The notes beneath the pieces were generated by a model. The model was not told the origin of the DNA. It worked only from the letters and a program-made list of their open reading frames with translations, and did not search any database. Shown one piece after another: positions 1 to 8,805 of a DNA stretch of 64,000 bases (position 1 is the first letter of the stretch; each line of letters begins with the position of its first letter). A program made the translations under genes and the position numbers. This DNA is from Ramlibacter aurantiacus (lineage in GTDB: Bacteria; Pseudomonadota; Gammaproteobacteria; Burkholderiales; Burkholderiaceae_C), in contig NZ_JAEQNA010000007.1 in the NCBI RefSeq assembly GCF_016722895.1, forward strand, positions 62,001 to 126,000, given 5' to 3'.

Positions 1-494
1 TAGGCGTTCAGCGGCGGCCCACCCGCGTGCGCAATAAAGCTGGTGAAGCCCGCCAGCGTGGTGAACAGCCCCCCCTGCCAGCGCGGGGGCGGGGGTGCGT
101 CGGCTCTGGGCGGAAACACCAAGCGTTGCGCGAGGAAAGCCAGCGTGAAGGCGCCCACGATTCCGGCCACCAGCCGCGCATCGAGCGAGCGGAACAGCAG
201 CGTTCCGATGGCGGTGCCCAGCAGCCCGAAGGGCAAGAGAAACCGGATCAGGCCCCAATCGAAGTGCCGGCGCCAGGCATGCAGACCGAGGATGTCCAGG
301 ACGAGCAGCACCGGCACCAGGATGGCGGCCGCCTGCGGCACGGGCACGGCGAGGGCGATCATGGGAACCGCCAAGGCACCGAAGCCGGAGCCGAAGCCGC
401 TTTTGCTCAGGCCCAGCAGGAAAACGGCCGGGATGGCGACGGCGTAGAAGAAGGGGTCGGTGACGAGAATGGTCAGCGCCTCTGGCTGCGTCAC
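1..494 (-). CDS. Sulfite exporter TauE/SafE family permease (3' end cut by window edge)
   Basis: The reading frame is open to the left edge, so only the first 164 codons are visible. It starts with GTG directly after the thiolase stop codon (TGAGTG), which suggests translational coupling. The visible protein has hydrophobic stretches at about residues 17-35, 40-70 and 85-125. The motif LLGLSKSGFGSGFGALAVP near residue 26 and the repeat-like GGLFTTLAGFTSFIAHAGGP near residue 140 are typical of the TauE/SafE (DUF81) inner-membrane family. Members export sulfite, sulfoacetate or other organic anions, but the substrate cannot be read from sequence. It sits downstream of the 3-oxoadipyl-CoA thiolase and is probably co-transcribed with it. 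Confidence 0.85.
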   Translation of the reverse strand, partial: MTQPEALTILVTDPFFYAVAIPAVFLLGLSKSGFGSGFGALAVPMIALAVPVPQAAAILVPVLLVLDILGLHAWRRHFDWGLIRFLLPFGLLGTAIGTLLFRSLDARLVAGIVGAFTLAFLAQRLVFPPRADAPPPPRWQGGLFTTLAGFTSFIAHAGGPPLNA

Positions 495-1697
495 TCAGAC
501 CCGCTCGAGCAGCACGGCGATGCCCTGCCCCACCCCGACGCACATGGTGCACAGCGCATACCGACCGCCGCCCCGGTGCAGCTGGTTCACCGCCGTCGTG
601 ACCAGCCGCGCGCCCGAGGCGCCCAGGGGATGCCCCAAGGCGATGGCACCGCCGGCCACATTGACCCGCGGATCGTCGTCGGCCACGCCGAGTTGTCGCA
701 GCACCGCCAGGCCTTGCGCCGCGAAGGCTTCGTTCAGCTCGATGACGTCGATCCGGTCGAGACCGATGCCGGTCAGCGCCAGCAACTTCTGCGTGGCCGG
801 CGCCGGGCCGATGCCCATGATCCGCGGCGGCACGCCGGCGGTGGCCATGCCCACCACCCGCGCCCGGGGGGTCAGGCCATGGCGCGCGGCCGCGGCTTCG
901 CTGGCGAGGATCAGGGCGCAGGCGCCGTCGTTCACGCCACTGGAGTTGCCGGCGGTCACCGTGCCCTCGGGCCGCACCACCCCCTTGAGACGGGCCAGCG
1001 CCTCCAGGCTGGTCTCGCGCGGGTGCTCGTCGCGGTCGACTACCAGCGGCTCGCCCTTCTTCTGCGCAATCGTGACGGGCACGATCTCGGCATCGAAGTA
1101 CCCCGAGTTCTGTCCCGCGATGGCCTTGTTCTGCGACGCCAGCGCCATGCGGTCCTGGTCCGCGCGGGAAATGTTGAATTCGACCGCCACGTTCTCCGCG
1201 GTCTCGGGCATGGAGTCCACCCCGTACTGCGCCCTCATCAGCGGGTTGACGAAGCGCCAGCCGATGGTCGTGTCGTGCACCGCGTGGCTGCGCGAAAACG
1301 CCGACTCGGCCTTGGGCATGACAAAGGGCGCGCGGCTCATGCTCTCGACACCCCCGGCGATCATGAACTGGGCGTCGCCGGACTTGATGGCGCGCGCGGC
1401 GGTGCCCACCGCATCCAGGCCGGAGCCGCAGAGCCGGTTGATGGTGGATCCCGGCACCTCGGCGGGAAGCCCGGCCAGCAAGGAAGCCATGCGCGCCACG
1501 TTGCGGTTGTCTTCGCCGGCCTGGTTGGCGCAACCGAAGATGACGTCGGCCACGGCCTGCCAGTCCAACCCCGGATGGCGCGCCATCAACGCCTTCAAAG
1601 GGATGGCCGCCAGGTCATCGGCGCGCACCCCGGAGAGGGCGCCGCCATAGCGGCCGAAGGGGGTGCGAACGGCATCGCAGATGAACGCGTGGGTCAT
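495..1697 (-). CDS. pcaF: 3-oxoadipyl-CoA thiolase (acetyl-CoA acyltransferase family)
   Basis: A 400-residue thiolase that cleaves 3-oxoadipyl-CoA to succinyl-CoA and acetyl-CoA, the last step of the beta-ketoadipate pathway for aromatic compounds. The start MTHAFICDAVRTPFGRYGG is the usual N-terminus of PcaF/PaaJ-type thiolases. The acyl-accepting cysteine lies in NRLCGSGLDAV near residue 90. The C-terminal catalytic histidine and cysteine lie in GHPLGASGARL and CTMCVGVGQG. An upstream in-frame extension to 1892 is open but lacks family sequence, so the ATG at 1697 is preferred. Other pca genes are not visible, so the substrate rests on family resemblance; a general acetyl-CoA acetyltransferase is the alternative. 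Confidence 0.85.
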   Translation of the reverse strand: MTHAFICDAVRTPFGRYGGALSGVRADDLAAIPLKALMARHPGLDWQAVADVIFGCANQAGEDNRNVARMASLLAGLPAEVPGSTINRLCGSGLDAVGTAARAIKSGDAQFMIAGGVESMSRAPFVMPKAESAFSRSHAVHDTTIGWRFVNPLMRAQYGVDSMPETAENVAVEFNISRADQDRMALASQNKAIAGQNSGYFDAEIVPVTIAQKKGEPLVVDRDEHPRETSLEALARLKGVVRPEGTVTAGNSSGVNDGACALILASEAAAARHGLTPRARVVGMATAGVPPRIMGIGPAPATQKLLALTGIGLDRIDVIELNEAFAAQGLAVLRQLGVADDDPRVNVAGGAIALGHPLGASGARLVTTAVNQLHRGGGRYALCTMCVGVGQGIAVLLERV

Positions 1698-1820
1698 GGC
1701 GGAACTTCTAGCCGAGGCAGCGGCGCGTGGGACGAAACGGCGTAGCTTACCGCCCGGCCGCCGCTTCGATGCCCGCGGGGGGGGGCGGCTGGTCGGTGGC
1801 CGCGTGCTACCCTGCCGCGC

Positions 1821-2261
1821 ATGTTCAACCCTTCCCAGGAAGAGGTGCGCCGCTTCTTCTGCGGCGTGCATGCCAAGGCCCGCGCTGCTCAACCCATGGA
1901 CGCGCTAGAGACGCTGGCCAGCCAGTGGTTGCAGCAGCACCCCGAATACGACCCGCACCTGGCGGACGCCGAAGCCGCCGTGGCCCGCGTCTATGACGGC
2001 AGCGACGGACAGGCCAATCCGTTCCTGCACCTGGCCATGCACCTGTCGGTGAGCGAGCAGTGCTCGATCGACCAGCCGCGGGGCATCCGCCAGGCCGTGG
2101 AGTTGCTCGCCGCGCGCCGCAACTCGCTGCACGATGCGCATCACGAAACCATGGAATGCCTGGGCCAGATGCTCTGGGAGAGCCAACGCGCCGGCAGGCC
2201 GCCCGACGGCCAGGCCTATGTGGAATGCGTGCAGCGCCGGGCGACGGCGGATCGCGGCTGA
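1821..2261 (+). CDS. DUF1841 family protein
   Basis: A 146-residue soluble protein, mostly charged and helical, with no signal peptide or membrane segment. The opening MFNPSQEEVRRFFCGVHAK and the central block NPFLHLAMHLSVSEQCSIDQP match the DUF1841 family, common in beta- and gammaproteobacteria. The histidine-rich HLAMHLS and HDAHHETMECLG blocks could bind metal, but this is only a guess. It is transcribed divergently from the thiolase and is followed after 20 bases by a strong terminator. The function of the family is unknown to me. Confidence 0.8.
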   Translation: MFNPSQEEVRRFFCGVHAKARAAQPMDALETLASQWLQQHPEYDPHLADAEAAVARVYDGSDGQANPFLHLAMHLSVSEQCSIDQPRGIRQAVELLAARRNSLHDAHHETMECLGQMLWESQRAGRPPDGQAYVECVQRRATADRG

Positions 2262-2281
2262 CCGCGATTCGCGGCGATGTG

Positions 2282-2308
2282 AAAAAGCCCCGCGCAGCGG
2301 GGCTTTTT
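2282..2308. terminator. Bidirectional rho-independent terminator
   Basis: A perfect inverted repeat: AAAAAGCCCCGC (2282-2293), loop GCA, GCGGGGCTTTTT (2297-2308). The A tract on one side and the T tract on the other make it functional in both directions. It lies between the convergent DUF1841 gene, which ends at 2261, and the cytochrome gene, which ends at 2327. Confidence 0.88.
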
Positions 2309-2326
2309 GCTGGATGGCAACAAGGC

Positions 2327-3073
2327 TCAGCGGAAGCGGCCCTGCGGCTGCGTCTGCATCTCGCCCTGCAGCGAGCCGATGTAGTCGGCCATGGCCTTGA
2401 GTTCGGCATTGCTGAACTGGCGCGCGATGCCACCCATGATGGCGTTGTTGCGGCCGATGACCTGGCTGTTACCCGGGGCGGCCTTGTACGACTTGAGCGC
2501 GACGAAGAGGTAATCGGCGTGCTGCCCGGCGAGCTTGGGATAGCTGGCGTCGATGGGGTTGGAATAGTTGGAGCCGTGGCAGGAGACGCAGGCGCCTTTC
2601 TGCAGCAGGGCCGCCACTTGGGCGGTCGGCTGGCGGCTGGGTTCCTTGGCCTCGACCTTGCCCTTGGCCTGCTCTTCGTACCAGGCGGAGACCGCGGCGA
2701 TGTCCTGCTCGCTCATGTCGGCCGCGACGCTGCGCATGGTCGGGTGCTTGCGGTCGCCGTTCTTGTAGGCGGTCAGCGCGGCGGCAATGTACTTGGCGTT
2801 CTGGCCCGAGATATACGGCACGCGGTGCACCTGGGGAAAGCTCGATTGATAGCCCGGAATGCCGTGGCAGCCGATGCACATGGCCACCTGCGCCTCGATG
2901 GACACGGGCGCTTGCTGCGTGGGAGCGGCGGGCGCGGTGGCGCCCTGGGTCGGCTTGGCTTGTGCCGCAGGTGCCGGGGCAGCAGTCTGCGCAAGCGCCA
3001 GGCTGGATGTCGTGAGGGCCAGCGCGGCCAGGAGCTGGGCGAGCCGAGGACCCGAGGTGGACAACTTGATCAT
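2327..3073 (-). CDS. Periplasmic di-haem cytochrome c (c4-like)
   Basis: A 248-residue exported electron carrier with two c-type haem sites: CIGCH at residues 66-70 and CVSCH at about residue 163. This is the two-domain layout of cytochrome c4. The N-terminus MIKLSTSGPRLAQLLAALAL followed by ALAQ is a Sec signal peptide, then an Ala/Pro/Gln-rich linker to about residue 55. Probable axial methionines are in the segments around HPTMRSVAADMS and NNAIMGGIARQ. The ATG at 3073 is preferred over an upstream TTG at 3094 because it gives a normal signal peptide. In this order such cytochromes pass electrons to terminal oxidases. It is divergent from the MoxR gene. Confidence 0.88.
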   Translation of the reverse strand: MIKLSTSGPRLAQLLAALALTTSSLALAQTAAPAPAAQAKPTQGATAPAAPTQQAPVSIEAQVAMCIGCHGIPGYQSSFPQVHRVPYISGQNAKYIAAALTAYKNGDRKHPTMRSVAADMSEQDIAAVSAWYEEQAKGKVEAKEPSRQPTAQVAALLQKGACVSCHGSNYSNPIDASYPKLAGQHADYLFVALKSYKAAPGNSQVIGRNNAIMGGIARQFSNAELKAMADYIGSLQGEMQTQPQGRFR

Positions 3074-3105
3074 TTTTGCGAGCACAATCGTCAAAGCAAC
3101 CGGCG

Positions 3106-3111
3106 ATTATA
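3106..3111 (-). promoter_or_regulatory. Candidate -10 element for the cytochrome gene
   Basis: On the minus strand this reads TATAAT, an exact sigma-70 -10 hexamer, 33 bases upstream of the ATG at 3073. I do not see a convincing -35 hexamer at the expected spacing, so this rests on the -10 and its position. Confidence 0.45.
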
Positions 3112-3148
3112 TGGCTCGGCTTTCGGACCACTCCCCTTGCGCGCACCC

Positions 3149-3991
3149 ATGAAATTCAAAGGATCGGACAGTTACGTCGCCACCGAAGACCTGATGCTCG
3201 CCGTGAACGCGGCCATTGCGCTGCAGCGCCCGCTGCTGGTGAAAGGTGAGCCGGGCACCGGCAAGACCATGCTCGCCGAGCAGGTGGCACAGGCGCTCGA
3301 GATGCCGCTGCTGCAGTGGCACATCAAGTCGACGACCAAGGCGCAGCAAGGCCTTTATGAATACGACGCGGTGAGCCGACTGCGTGATTCGCAACTGGGT
3401 GACGAGCGCGTGCGGGACATCCACAACTACATCGTCAAGGGCGTGCTATGGCAGGCCTTCACCGCCGATCGGCCGGTGGCGCTGCTGATCGACGAGATCG
3501 ACAAGGCCGACATCGAGTTTCCCAACGACCTGCTGCGCGAACTCGATCGCATGGAGTTCTTCGTCTACGAAACGCGCGAGCTGGTGCAGGCTCGGCACCG
3601 GCCGCTGGTGTTCATCACCTCCAACAACGAGAAGGAGCTGCCCGACGCCTTCCTGCGCCGCTGCTTCTTCCACTACATCAAGTTTCCCGAGCCCGACACC
3701 ATGCGCCAGATCGTGGAGGTGCACTTCCCGAGCCTGCGGCGGGACCTGCTGTCCGCGGCCATGAAGACCTTCTACGACGTGCGCAACCTGCCCGGCTTGA
3801 AGAAAAAGCCCAGCACCTCCGAACTGCTCGACTGGCTGCGGCTGCTGGTGGCCGAGGACATCCCGGCCAGCACGCTGCAAACCCGTGACGAGCAGGTGGC
3901 CGTACCCCCATTGGTGGGAGCACTGCTGAAGAACGAGCAGGACCTCACCCTGTTCGAGAAACTGGTGTTCATGCAGAAGCACCACCGCTGA
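3149..3991 (+). CDS. MoxR-type AAA+ ATPase
   Basis: A 280-residue AAA+ ATPase. Walker A GEPGTGKT is at residues 33-40, Walker B ALLIDEIDKAD near residues 110-120, sensor-1 region PLVFITSNNEKELPDAF near 155, and an arginine-finger region FLRRCFFHYIKFP follows. This arrangement marks the MoxR subgroup, chaperone-like ATPases that work with VWA-domain partners to insert cofactors or remodel proteins. The partner VWA gene lies 0.6 kb downstream on the same strand with an acetyltransferase between them. The ATG at 3149 gives the normal N-terminus; the longer open frame upstream is the opposite strand of the cytochrome gene. Confidence 0.9.
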   Translation: MKFKGSDSYVATEDLMLAVNAAIALQRPLLVKGEPGTGKTMLAEQVAQALEMPLLQWHIKSTTKAQQGLYEYDAVSRLRDSQLGDERVRDIHNYIVKGVLWQAFTADRPVALLIDEIDKADIEFPNDLLRELDRMEFFVYETRELVQARHRPLVFITSNNEKELPDAFLRRCFFHYIKFPEPDTMRQIVEVHFPSLRRDLLSAAMKTFYDVRNLPGLKKKPSTSELLDWLRLLVAEDIPASTLQTRDEQVAVPPLVGALLKNEQDLTLFEKLVFMQKHHR

Positions 3992-4007
3992 ACGTCCGGG
4001 CCCTCGC

Positions 4008-4628
4008 ATGCGCATCCCCGAGCCTTGCACGCTGCAAACCCGGCTGGTGCGGCTGGAGCCGCTGACGCAGGCCCATGCGCCAGCGCTGGAAGCCGCGGCG
4101 CGTGACGGCGAGCTGTGGAAGCTGCGAATCACTTCGGTGCCCGCGCCCGGTGAGACCGAGGCCTATGTCGCCGCCGCTTTGGCGGGGCAACGCGAGGGTC
4201 ACATGCTTCCCTTCGCCGTGGTCGACCTGCGCAGCCAGGCCGTGTGCGGAACGACGCGATTCCACGACATCGTGCCGGCCATCGAGCGCCTGGAGATCGG
4301 CTACACCTGGTACGCCCGCAGCGTGCAACGCAGCCACGTCAACACCTCGTGCAAGCTGCTGCTGATGCAGCATGCCTTCGAGACGCTGGGCGCCAAGCTG
4401 GTGGGATGGCGCACCGACCACTTCAACCACGCCAGCCAACGCGCCATCGAGCGCCTGGGCGCCCGCCGGGATGGCGTGTTGCGCCACCATGCGCCGCGGC
4501 GCGACGGCACGGTGCGCGACACGGTGATGTACAGCATGACCGCTGGCGAGTGGCCCGAATCGAAGGCGCAACTGCTCGACCTGCTGGCCCGCCACGGGGC
4601 GGACCGCGACACGGAACGGCCATGCTGA
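4008..4628 (+). CDS. GNAT-family N-acetyltransferase (RimJ/RimL type)
   Basis: A 206-residue protein with the acetyl-CoA-binding fold of RimJ/RimL-like enzymes. It starts IPEPCTLQTRLVRLEPL, has a core strand around LEIGYTWYARSVQ, and the typical VNTSCKLLLMQHAFETLG and TDHFNHASQRAIERLGAR motifs in the second half. Members acetylate N-termini, antibiotics or small amines; the substrate here is unknown. It starts 16 bases after the MoxR stop and its last 7 bases overlap the next gene, so the three genes are probably one transcript. An acetyltransferase between a MoxR and a VWA gene is not the minimal arrangement of this pair. Confidence 0.85.
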   Translation: MRIPEPCTLQTRLVRLEPLTQAHAPALEAAARDGELWKLRITSVPAPGETEAYVAAALAGQREGHMLPFAVVDLRSQAVCGTTRFHDIVPAIERLEIGYTWYARSVQRSHVNTSCKLLLMQHAFETLGAKLVGWRTDHFNHASQRAIERLGARRDGVLRHHAPRRDGTVRDTVMYSMTAGEWPESKAQLLDLLARHGADRDTERPC

Positions 4629-5812
4629 TCGGGTTCTTCTACACGCTGCGCGCGGCCAAGCTGCCGGTCTCGGTGAACGAGTACCTCACCTTGTTGCAAG
4701 CGCTCGCCGCCGGGGTGGTGGGCCCGCGCAGCGAAGACGGCTGGTCGCTCGACGCGTTCTACTACCTGGCCCGCACCGCGATGGTGAAGGACGAGAAGCA
4801 CTACGACAAGTTCGACCGCGCCTTCGCCGCATATTTCAAGGGCGTGGAGATGGTGGCCGACTTCACGCGGGAGCTGCCGCTGGAGTGGCTGCGCAAGCAC
4901 CTCGAACTCGAACTCGGCCCCGAGGAGAAGGCCCGCATCGAGAAGATGGGCTGGGACGAGCTGATGCAGACGCTCAAGAAGCGGCTCGAGGAACAGAAAG
5001 AGCGCCACGAAGGCGGCAGTCGCATGATCGGCACCGGCGGCACCTCGCCCTTCGGCGCCTATGGCTACAACCCGCAGGGCATTCGCATCGGCCAGGACCG
5101 GGGACGCAACAGGAGCGCGGTGAAGGTGTGGGACCAGCGCGCCTACAAGGACTACGACGACTCGCAGGAACTGGGCACGCGCAACATCAAGGTCGCCCTG
5201 CGCCGGCTGCGGCGCTTCGCGCGTGAAGGCGCCGCCGAGGAACTGGACCTGGACGGCACCATCCGCTCCACCGCCGCCAATGCGGGCTGGCTCGATTTGC
5301 GGATGGTCCCCGAGCGGCACAACAACGTGAAGGTGCTGCTGCTGATGGATGTGGGCGGCACGATGGACGAGCACGTGCATCGCGTCGAGGAGCTGTTCTC
5401 GGCCGCGCGTTCCGAGTTCAAGCACCTGGAGTTTTATTACTTCCACAACTGCGTGTACGAGTTCCTCTGGAAGAACAACCGGCGCCGCTTCGCGGAGAAG
5501 TTCCCCACGCAGGACGTGATCCGCAAGTTCAACAAGGACTACAAGCTGGTGTTCGTGGGCGACGCCACCATGAGCCCCTACGAGATCCTGCAGCCCGGCG
5601 GCAGCGTCGAGCACCACAACCCGGAGCCCGGCGCCGAGTGGCTGCAACGCCTCACGCACGCCTTCCCCAAGTCGGCGTGGATCAACCCCGAACCGCACGG
5701 CGTCTGGGGCTATCGGCAAAGCATCAGCATCATCCAGCAGCTCATGGGGCAGCGCATGTACCCGCTGACCGTCAAGGGGCTGGAAGAGGCCATGCGGCTG
5801 CTGTCCAAGTAG
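4622..5812 (+). CDS. VWA-domain protein, CoxE-like, partner of MoxR
   Basis: A 396-residue soluble protein. The N-terminal half is helical (residues 1-150), with a glycine-rich stretch near 135-160. The C-terminal half is a von Willebrand A domain. Its metal-binding motif reads LLLMDVGGTMDEHV (about 238-251), so the usual DxSxS is DxGGT. The start overlaps the acetyltransferase stop by 7 bases. CoxE-like VWA proteins act with MoxR ATPases, for example in maturing the Mo/Cu site of carbon monoxide dehydrogenase. A Mo-hydroxylase operon lies just beyond the tRNA on the opposite strand, but a functional link is only a possibility. Confidence 0.87.
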   Translation: MLIGFFYTLRAAKLPVSVNEYLTLLQALAAGVVGPRSEDGWSLDAFYYLARTAMVKDEKHYDKFDRAFAAYFKGVEMVADFTRELPLEWLRKHLELELGPEEKARIEKMGWDELMQTLKKRLEEQKERHEGGSRMIGTGGTSPFGAYGYNPQGIRIGQDRGRNRSAVKVWDQRAYKDYDDSQELGTRNIKVALRRLRRFAREGAAEELDLDGTIRSTAANAGWLDLRMVPERHNNVKVLLLMDVGGTMDEHVHRVEELFSAARSEFKHLEFYYFHNCVYEFLWKNNRRRFAEKFPTQDVIRKFNKDYKLVFVGDATMSPYEILQPGGSVEHHNPEPGAEWLQRLTHAFPKSAWINPEPHGVWGYRQSISIIQQLMGQRMYPLTVKGLEEAMRLLSK

Positions 5813-5834
5813 CTGCCCCGCGCACCGGCGCCAC

Positions 5835-5840
5835 TACAAT
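5835..5840 (+). promoter_or_regulatory. Candidate -10 element of the tRNA-Arg gene
   Basis: TACAAT ends 11 bases before the first base of the tRNA, the right distance for a sigma-70 -10 box. A matching -35 box is not evident in the GC-rich sequence upstream. Confidence 0.5.
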
Positions 5841-5851
5841 GGGCGCCCTTC

Positions 5852-5926
5852 GCCGCCGTAGTTCAATGGATAGAACGAGCGCCTCCTAAGCGCTAGATAC
5901 AGGTTCGATTCCTGTCGGTGGTACCA
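5852..5926 (+). tRNA. tRNA-Arg, anticodon CCU
   Basis: The full cloverleaf can be drawn. The acceptor stem GCCGCCG pairs with CGGTGGT, with two G-U pairs. The D stem is GTTC/GAAC. The anticodon stem AGCGC/GCGCT encloses the loop CTCCTAA with anticodon CCT, which reads AGG codons. The T arm is ACAGG-TTCGATT-CCTGT. The discriminator is A and the 3' CCA (5924-5926) is encoded. Although tRNA-Arg genes are frequent integration sites, no integrase or repeated 3' end is seen here. Confidence 0.96.
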
Positions 5927-5944
5927 AGCTCACACTCCAAGCAA

Positions 5945-5974
5945 ACGGCCGCCCGGTTTCAATCGGGCGGCCGT
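5945..5974. terminator. Strong hairpin between tRNA-Arg and the Mo-hydroxylase operon
   Basis: An 11-bp perfect stem: ACGGCCGCCCG (5945-5955), loop of 8, CGGGCGGCCGT (5964-5974). It lies between the tRNA and the convergent oxidoreductase gene, which ends at 5992. There is only a short T-rich tail (CTT), so termination is probable rather than certain. Confidence 0.65.
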
Positions 5975-5991
5975 CTTGCACGTGGCGCTTG

Positions 5992-8193
5992 TCAGGCCCG
6001 CTTGAGCGCGGACGTATCGAAGGGCAGCGTGCGCAAGCGCTGCCCGGTGGCACGCGCGATGGCGTTGGCCACCGCCGGCGCCACCAGCGGCACGCCGCAC
6101 TCGCCCACCCCTCCGGGCCCCGCTTCACTCTTCACCAGCCGCACCTGCACCTTGGGCATGTCGGCCGCGCGCATCAGGTGGGGGTAGTCGTGGAAGTTGG
6201 ACGGCACCACCGCGCCGTCCTTCAGGACCAGCTCGGCCCGCAGCGACTCCAGGCCCCACATGAGGCCGCCCTCGACCTGATGGATCACGTTGTCCGGCAG
6301 CACGGCCACGCCGCAATCGACCACGGCCCATAGGTTGGTGACCTTGAAGTCACCCGCCTTGCGGTCGACCGAGACCTCGGCCACCAAGGCCGCGTGCGTG
6401 TTCCAGATTTCCGAATAGGCGACACCCAGGGCACGTCCCGCCGGACGCTTGCCGCTCCAGTTGGACAGTTTGGCAGCCTCGCGCAGCACCGCCTGGGCGC
6501 GCGGGTGCTTGTGCAGCATCTGCACGCGCATTTCCAACGGATCGGCGCGGCGGCTGGCGGCCACCTCGTCGATCATGCTTTCCAGCGCGAACTTGGTGTA
6601 GCCGCCGCCCACGCCACGCCAGAACGCGACATCGACACCACGCTCCTGGCGCAGGTACTCGATGTGGTGCACCGGCAGGTCGTACAGCGCCTCGGCGCCC
6701 TCGTGGAAAGGCGCATCTTTCTGGCCCGTGGCCTTGAACGCGGCGGGGTTGGCGCGCGCATAGATGCTCTCGCCGGCCAGCCGGTGCTGCACGCCGACGA
6801 TGTTGCCGCGGGCATCCAGGCCGACCTCGACCCGCTGGGCGTTGAGCGGGCGCGGCTTGCCGTGGCGCATTTCGTCCTCGCGTGACCACGTCACCTTGAC
6901 GGCCCGGCCATCCATGGCCCGCGAGAGCAAGGCGGCGTCGAGCGCGGCATCGGGCTCGAGCTTGCGGCCGAAGCCGCCGCCGATCAAGGTGCTGTGCACG
7001 GTCACGTCCGTCGGTGCGAGCTTGAGGCCGCCGGCCAGGGCGCCGGTGAGGATGGAGGGCGCCTGCGTGGGTGCCCAGAGTTCGAGCTTGTTGTCCTGGA
7101 AGCGAGCGGTGGCCGTGAACGGCTCCAGCGCGGCGTGCGTGATGTGGCCGGCCACGAAATCAGCGCGCAGCACCTTGCTGGCGCCGGCCAGGGCGGCCGG
7201 TGCATCGCCATGCTTCTCAACCACCACGCCCTGCCTGGACGCATCCCGTACGACCGCGAGGTAGTCCTTCTTCACCGCGTCGGAGGAGTAGCCCCGCGCA
7301 GGGGACTCGCTGGACCAGCTCACCTTGAGCGCGTCCTTGGCCTTGCGTGCCGCCCATGTGTTGGTGGCGACCACGCCCACGCCGTGCGGCAGGGTGACGG
7401 CCCGCACGAAGCCCTTGACCTTGGCCGCTTCGGTGGTGTCCACGGACAGCGGTTTCTCTTTTTGCACGGGCGCACGCAGCACGGCGGCGTGGAGCATGTC
7501 GGGCAGCCGCACGTCGATGCCGTAGACGGCGCGGCCGGTGACCTTGTCGCGCAGATCGACGCGCTCGACGTCCTTGCCGATCAGCTTGCATTGCGACAGC
7601 GGCTTGAGCTGCGCGGCGGTGATCTCGGGCATGTTGTCGGGCACGCGCGCGAAGGCGGCCACTTCGCCGTACCCCATGCGCCGACCGCTGGCCGCATGCA
7701 CGACCACGCCGGGTTCGGTGGACAACTCGGAGGCGCTGACGCCCCACTTCTCGGCGGCATTGAGCAGGAGTACCTGGCGGGCCTGGGCCCCGGCCACGCG
7801 CATCGGCGTGTAGTAGCCCCGGGTGGTGCGGCTGGCCCCGGTGATCTGGCCGCCCCCGAACATCGGGTTGCCGAATTCCTTGGGCCGGTGCGGAGCCTGG
7901 CGCACCACCACGCGCGACCAGTCGGCATCGAGGTCTTCGGCCAGCAGTCGAGGCATGGCGGTGGAGGTGCCCTGTCCCATTTCGGCGGCCGGCGAAAAGA
8001 TGGTCACCGTACCGTCCGGGCTGATCGCGACCCAGGCGGTGAGCGGCTTGGCCCCGGCGGCCGGTGCCGCGGACTGGGCGAGCGCCTGTTCGGCAATGCC
8101 CAGCGCGGGAGCGCCGAATGCGACGCCGAGGGCCACGCCTCCGGTGCGCAGCAAGAAGGAGCGACGCGAGCGGTTGTCGATGGTGAGCTTCAT
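5992..8193 (-). CDS. Molybdopterin-dependent aldehyde/N-heterocycle oxidoreductase, large subunit (IorB-like)
   Basis: A 733-residue xanthine-oxidase-family large subunit of the isoquinoline 1-oxidoreductase type. It hydroxylates an aldehyde or N-heterocycle at a Mo-MCD centre; the real substrate is unknown. The N-terminus carries a Tat signal with the twin arginine at residues 10-11 ([13 protein letters not shown]), so the enzyme is likely exported folded. Cofactor motifs include AEMGQG near 70, GGGFGRK near 405 and the catalytic-glutamate region [20 protein letters not shown] near 695. The ATG at 8193 overlaps the stop of the small-subunit gene by 4 bases (ATGA). A longer upstream frame to 8526 is just the overlap with that gene. 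No partner cytochrome c gene is adjacent. Confidence 0.9.
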   Translation of the reverse strand: MKLTIDNRSRRSFLLRTGGVALGVAFGAPALGIAEQALAQSAAPAAGAKPLTAWVAISPDGTVTIFSPAAEMGQGTSTAMPRLLAEDLDADWSRVVVRQAPHRPKEFGNPMFGGGQITGASRTTRGYYTPMRVAGAQARQVLLLNAAEKWGVSASELSTEPGVVVHAASGRRMGYGEVAAFARVPDNMPEITAAQLKPLSQCKLIGKDVERVDLRDKVTGRAVYGIDVRLPDMLHAAVLRAPVQKEKPLSVDTTEAAKVKGFVRAVTLPHGVGVVATNTWAARKAKDALKVSWSSESPARGYSSDAVKKDYLAVVRDASRQGVVVEKHGDAPAALAGASKVLRADFVAGHITHAALEPFTATARFQDNKLELWAPTQAPSILTGALAGGLKLAPTDVTVHSTLIGGGFGRKLEPDAALDAALLSRAMDGRAVKVTWSREDEMRHGKPRPLNAQRVEVGLDARGNIVGVQHRLAGESIYARANPAAFKATGQKDAPFHEGAEALYDLPVHHIEYLRQERGVDVAFWRGVGGGYTKFALESMIDEVAASRRADPLEMRVQMLHKHPRAQAVLREAAKLSNWSGKRPAGRALGVAYSEIWNTHAALVAEVSVDRKAGDFKVTNLWAVVDCGVAVLPDNVIHQVEGGLMWGLESLRAELVLKDGAVVPSNFHDYPHLMRAADMPKVQVRLVKSEAGPGGVGECGVPLVAPAVANAIARATGQRLRTLPFDTSALKRA

Positions 8194-8651
8194 GCCTGGC
8201 TGCCCTCCTTGGCGACGCGCGCGACGGCCGCGCAGATCTGTCCATAGGTGCCGCAGCGGCACAGGTTGCCGTTCATGGCCTGGACGATCTGGGCGTCGCT
8301 CGGCTTGGGGTTCTTCTTCAGGAACGAGGCCGCCGTCATGATCTGGCCCGACTGGCAGTAGCCGCACTGCGGCACGCCCTCGGCGACCCAGGCCTTCTGC
8401 AAGGGGTGCTCGCCCTGCGGCGACAGCCCTTCGATGGTGGTGACGTTCTTGCCCGCGGCAGCCGATACCGGCAGCACGCACGAGCGGGTGGCCTCTCCGT
8501 CCAGGTGCACCGTGCAGGCGCCGCACTGGGCCAGCCCGCAGCCGAACTTGGTGCCGGTCAGGCCCATTTCATCTCGCAGGGCCCACAGCAGGGGCATGTC
8601 CGCGTCGACATCGAGGGACACGGGCTTGCCGTTAACTTTTAGATCAATCAC
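8190..8651 (-). CDS. (2Fe-2S)-binding small subunit of the Mo-hydroxylase (IorA-like)
   Basis: A 153-residue electron-transfer subunit with two [2Fe-2S] sites. The plant-type cluster ligands are Cys38, Cys43, Cys46 and Cys58. The second cluster uses the CGYC and CRC motifs near residues 98 and 130. It starts at a GTG at 8651 preceded by GAGGAAG at suitable spacing; the protein then reads (M)[14 protein letters not shown], the standard start of this family. It has no signal peptide of its own, so it would travel with the Tat-bearing large subunit. First gene of a two-gene operon. Confidence 0.92.
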   Translation of the reverse strand: MIDLKVNGKPVSLDVDADMPLLWALRDEMGLTGTKFGCGLAQCGACTVHLDGEATRSCVLPVSAAAGKNVTTIEGLSPQGEHPLQKAWVAEGVPQCGYCQSGQIMTAASFLKKNPKPSDAQIVQAMNGNLCRCGTYGQICAAVARVAKEGSQA

Positions 8652-8805
8652 TTTTACTGCTTCCTCGGGTTGTGTGGGCGCGTCCAGCCTGGCTGACCGA
8701 GGATGTACGACCCCCGGACCGCGCCGCCGCGCAGTCTCGGTTTGGCCCGCGGCCGAGTCAAGCATGGAAATCACCAAGGCGCCGCCGCGCCCATGGAGGA
8801 AGCGA

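Noticed and set aside
27..1745. A 572-codon frame on the plus strand at the left edge
   Set aside because: Antisense to the TauE/SafE and thiolase genes; composition is His/Gly/Arg-rich and no domain is visible.
1775..1792. A G-run as a possible phase-variable tract
   Set aside because: It lies in the gap before the DUF1841 gene. One such tract with no promoter elements around it is not evidence for phase variation.
5852..5926. tRNA-Arg as the attachment site of an integrated element
   Set aside because: There is no integrase, no duplicated tRNA 3' end that I could find, and the flanking genes look like core or catabolic DNA.
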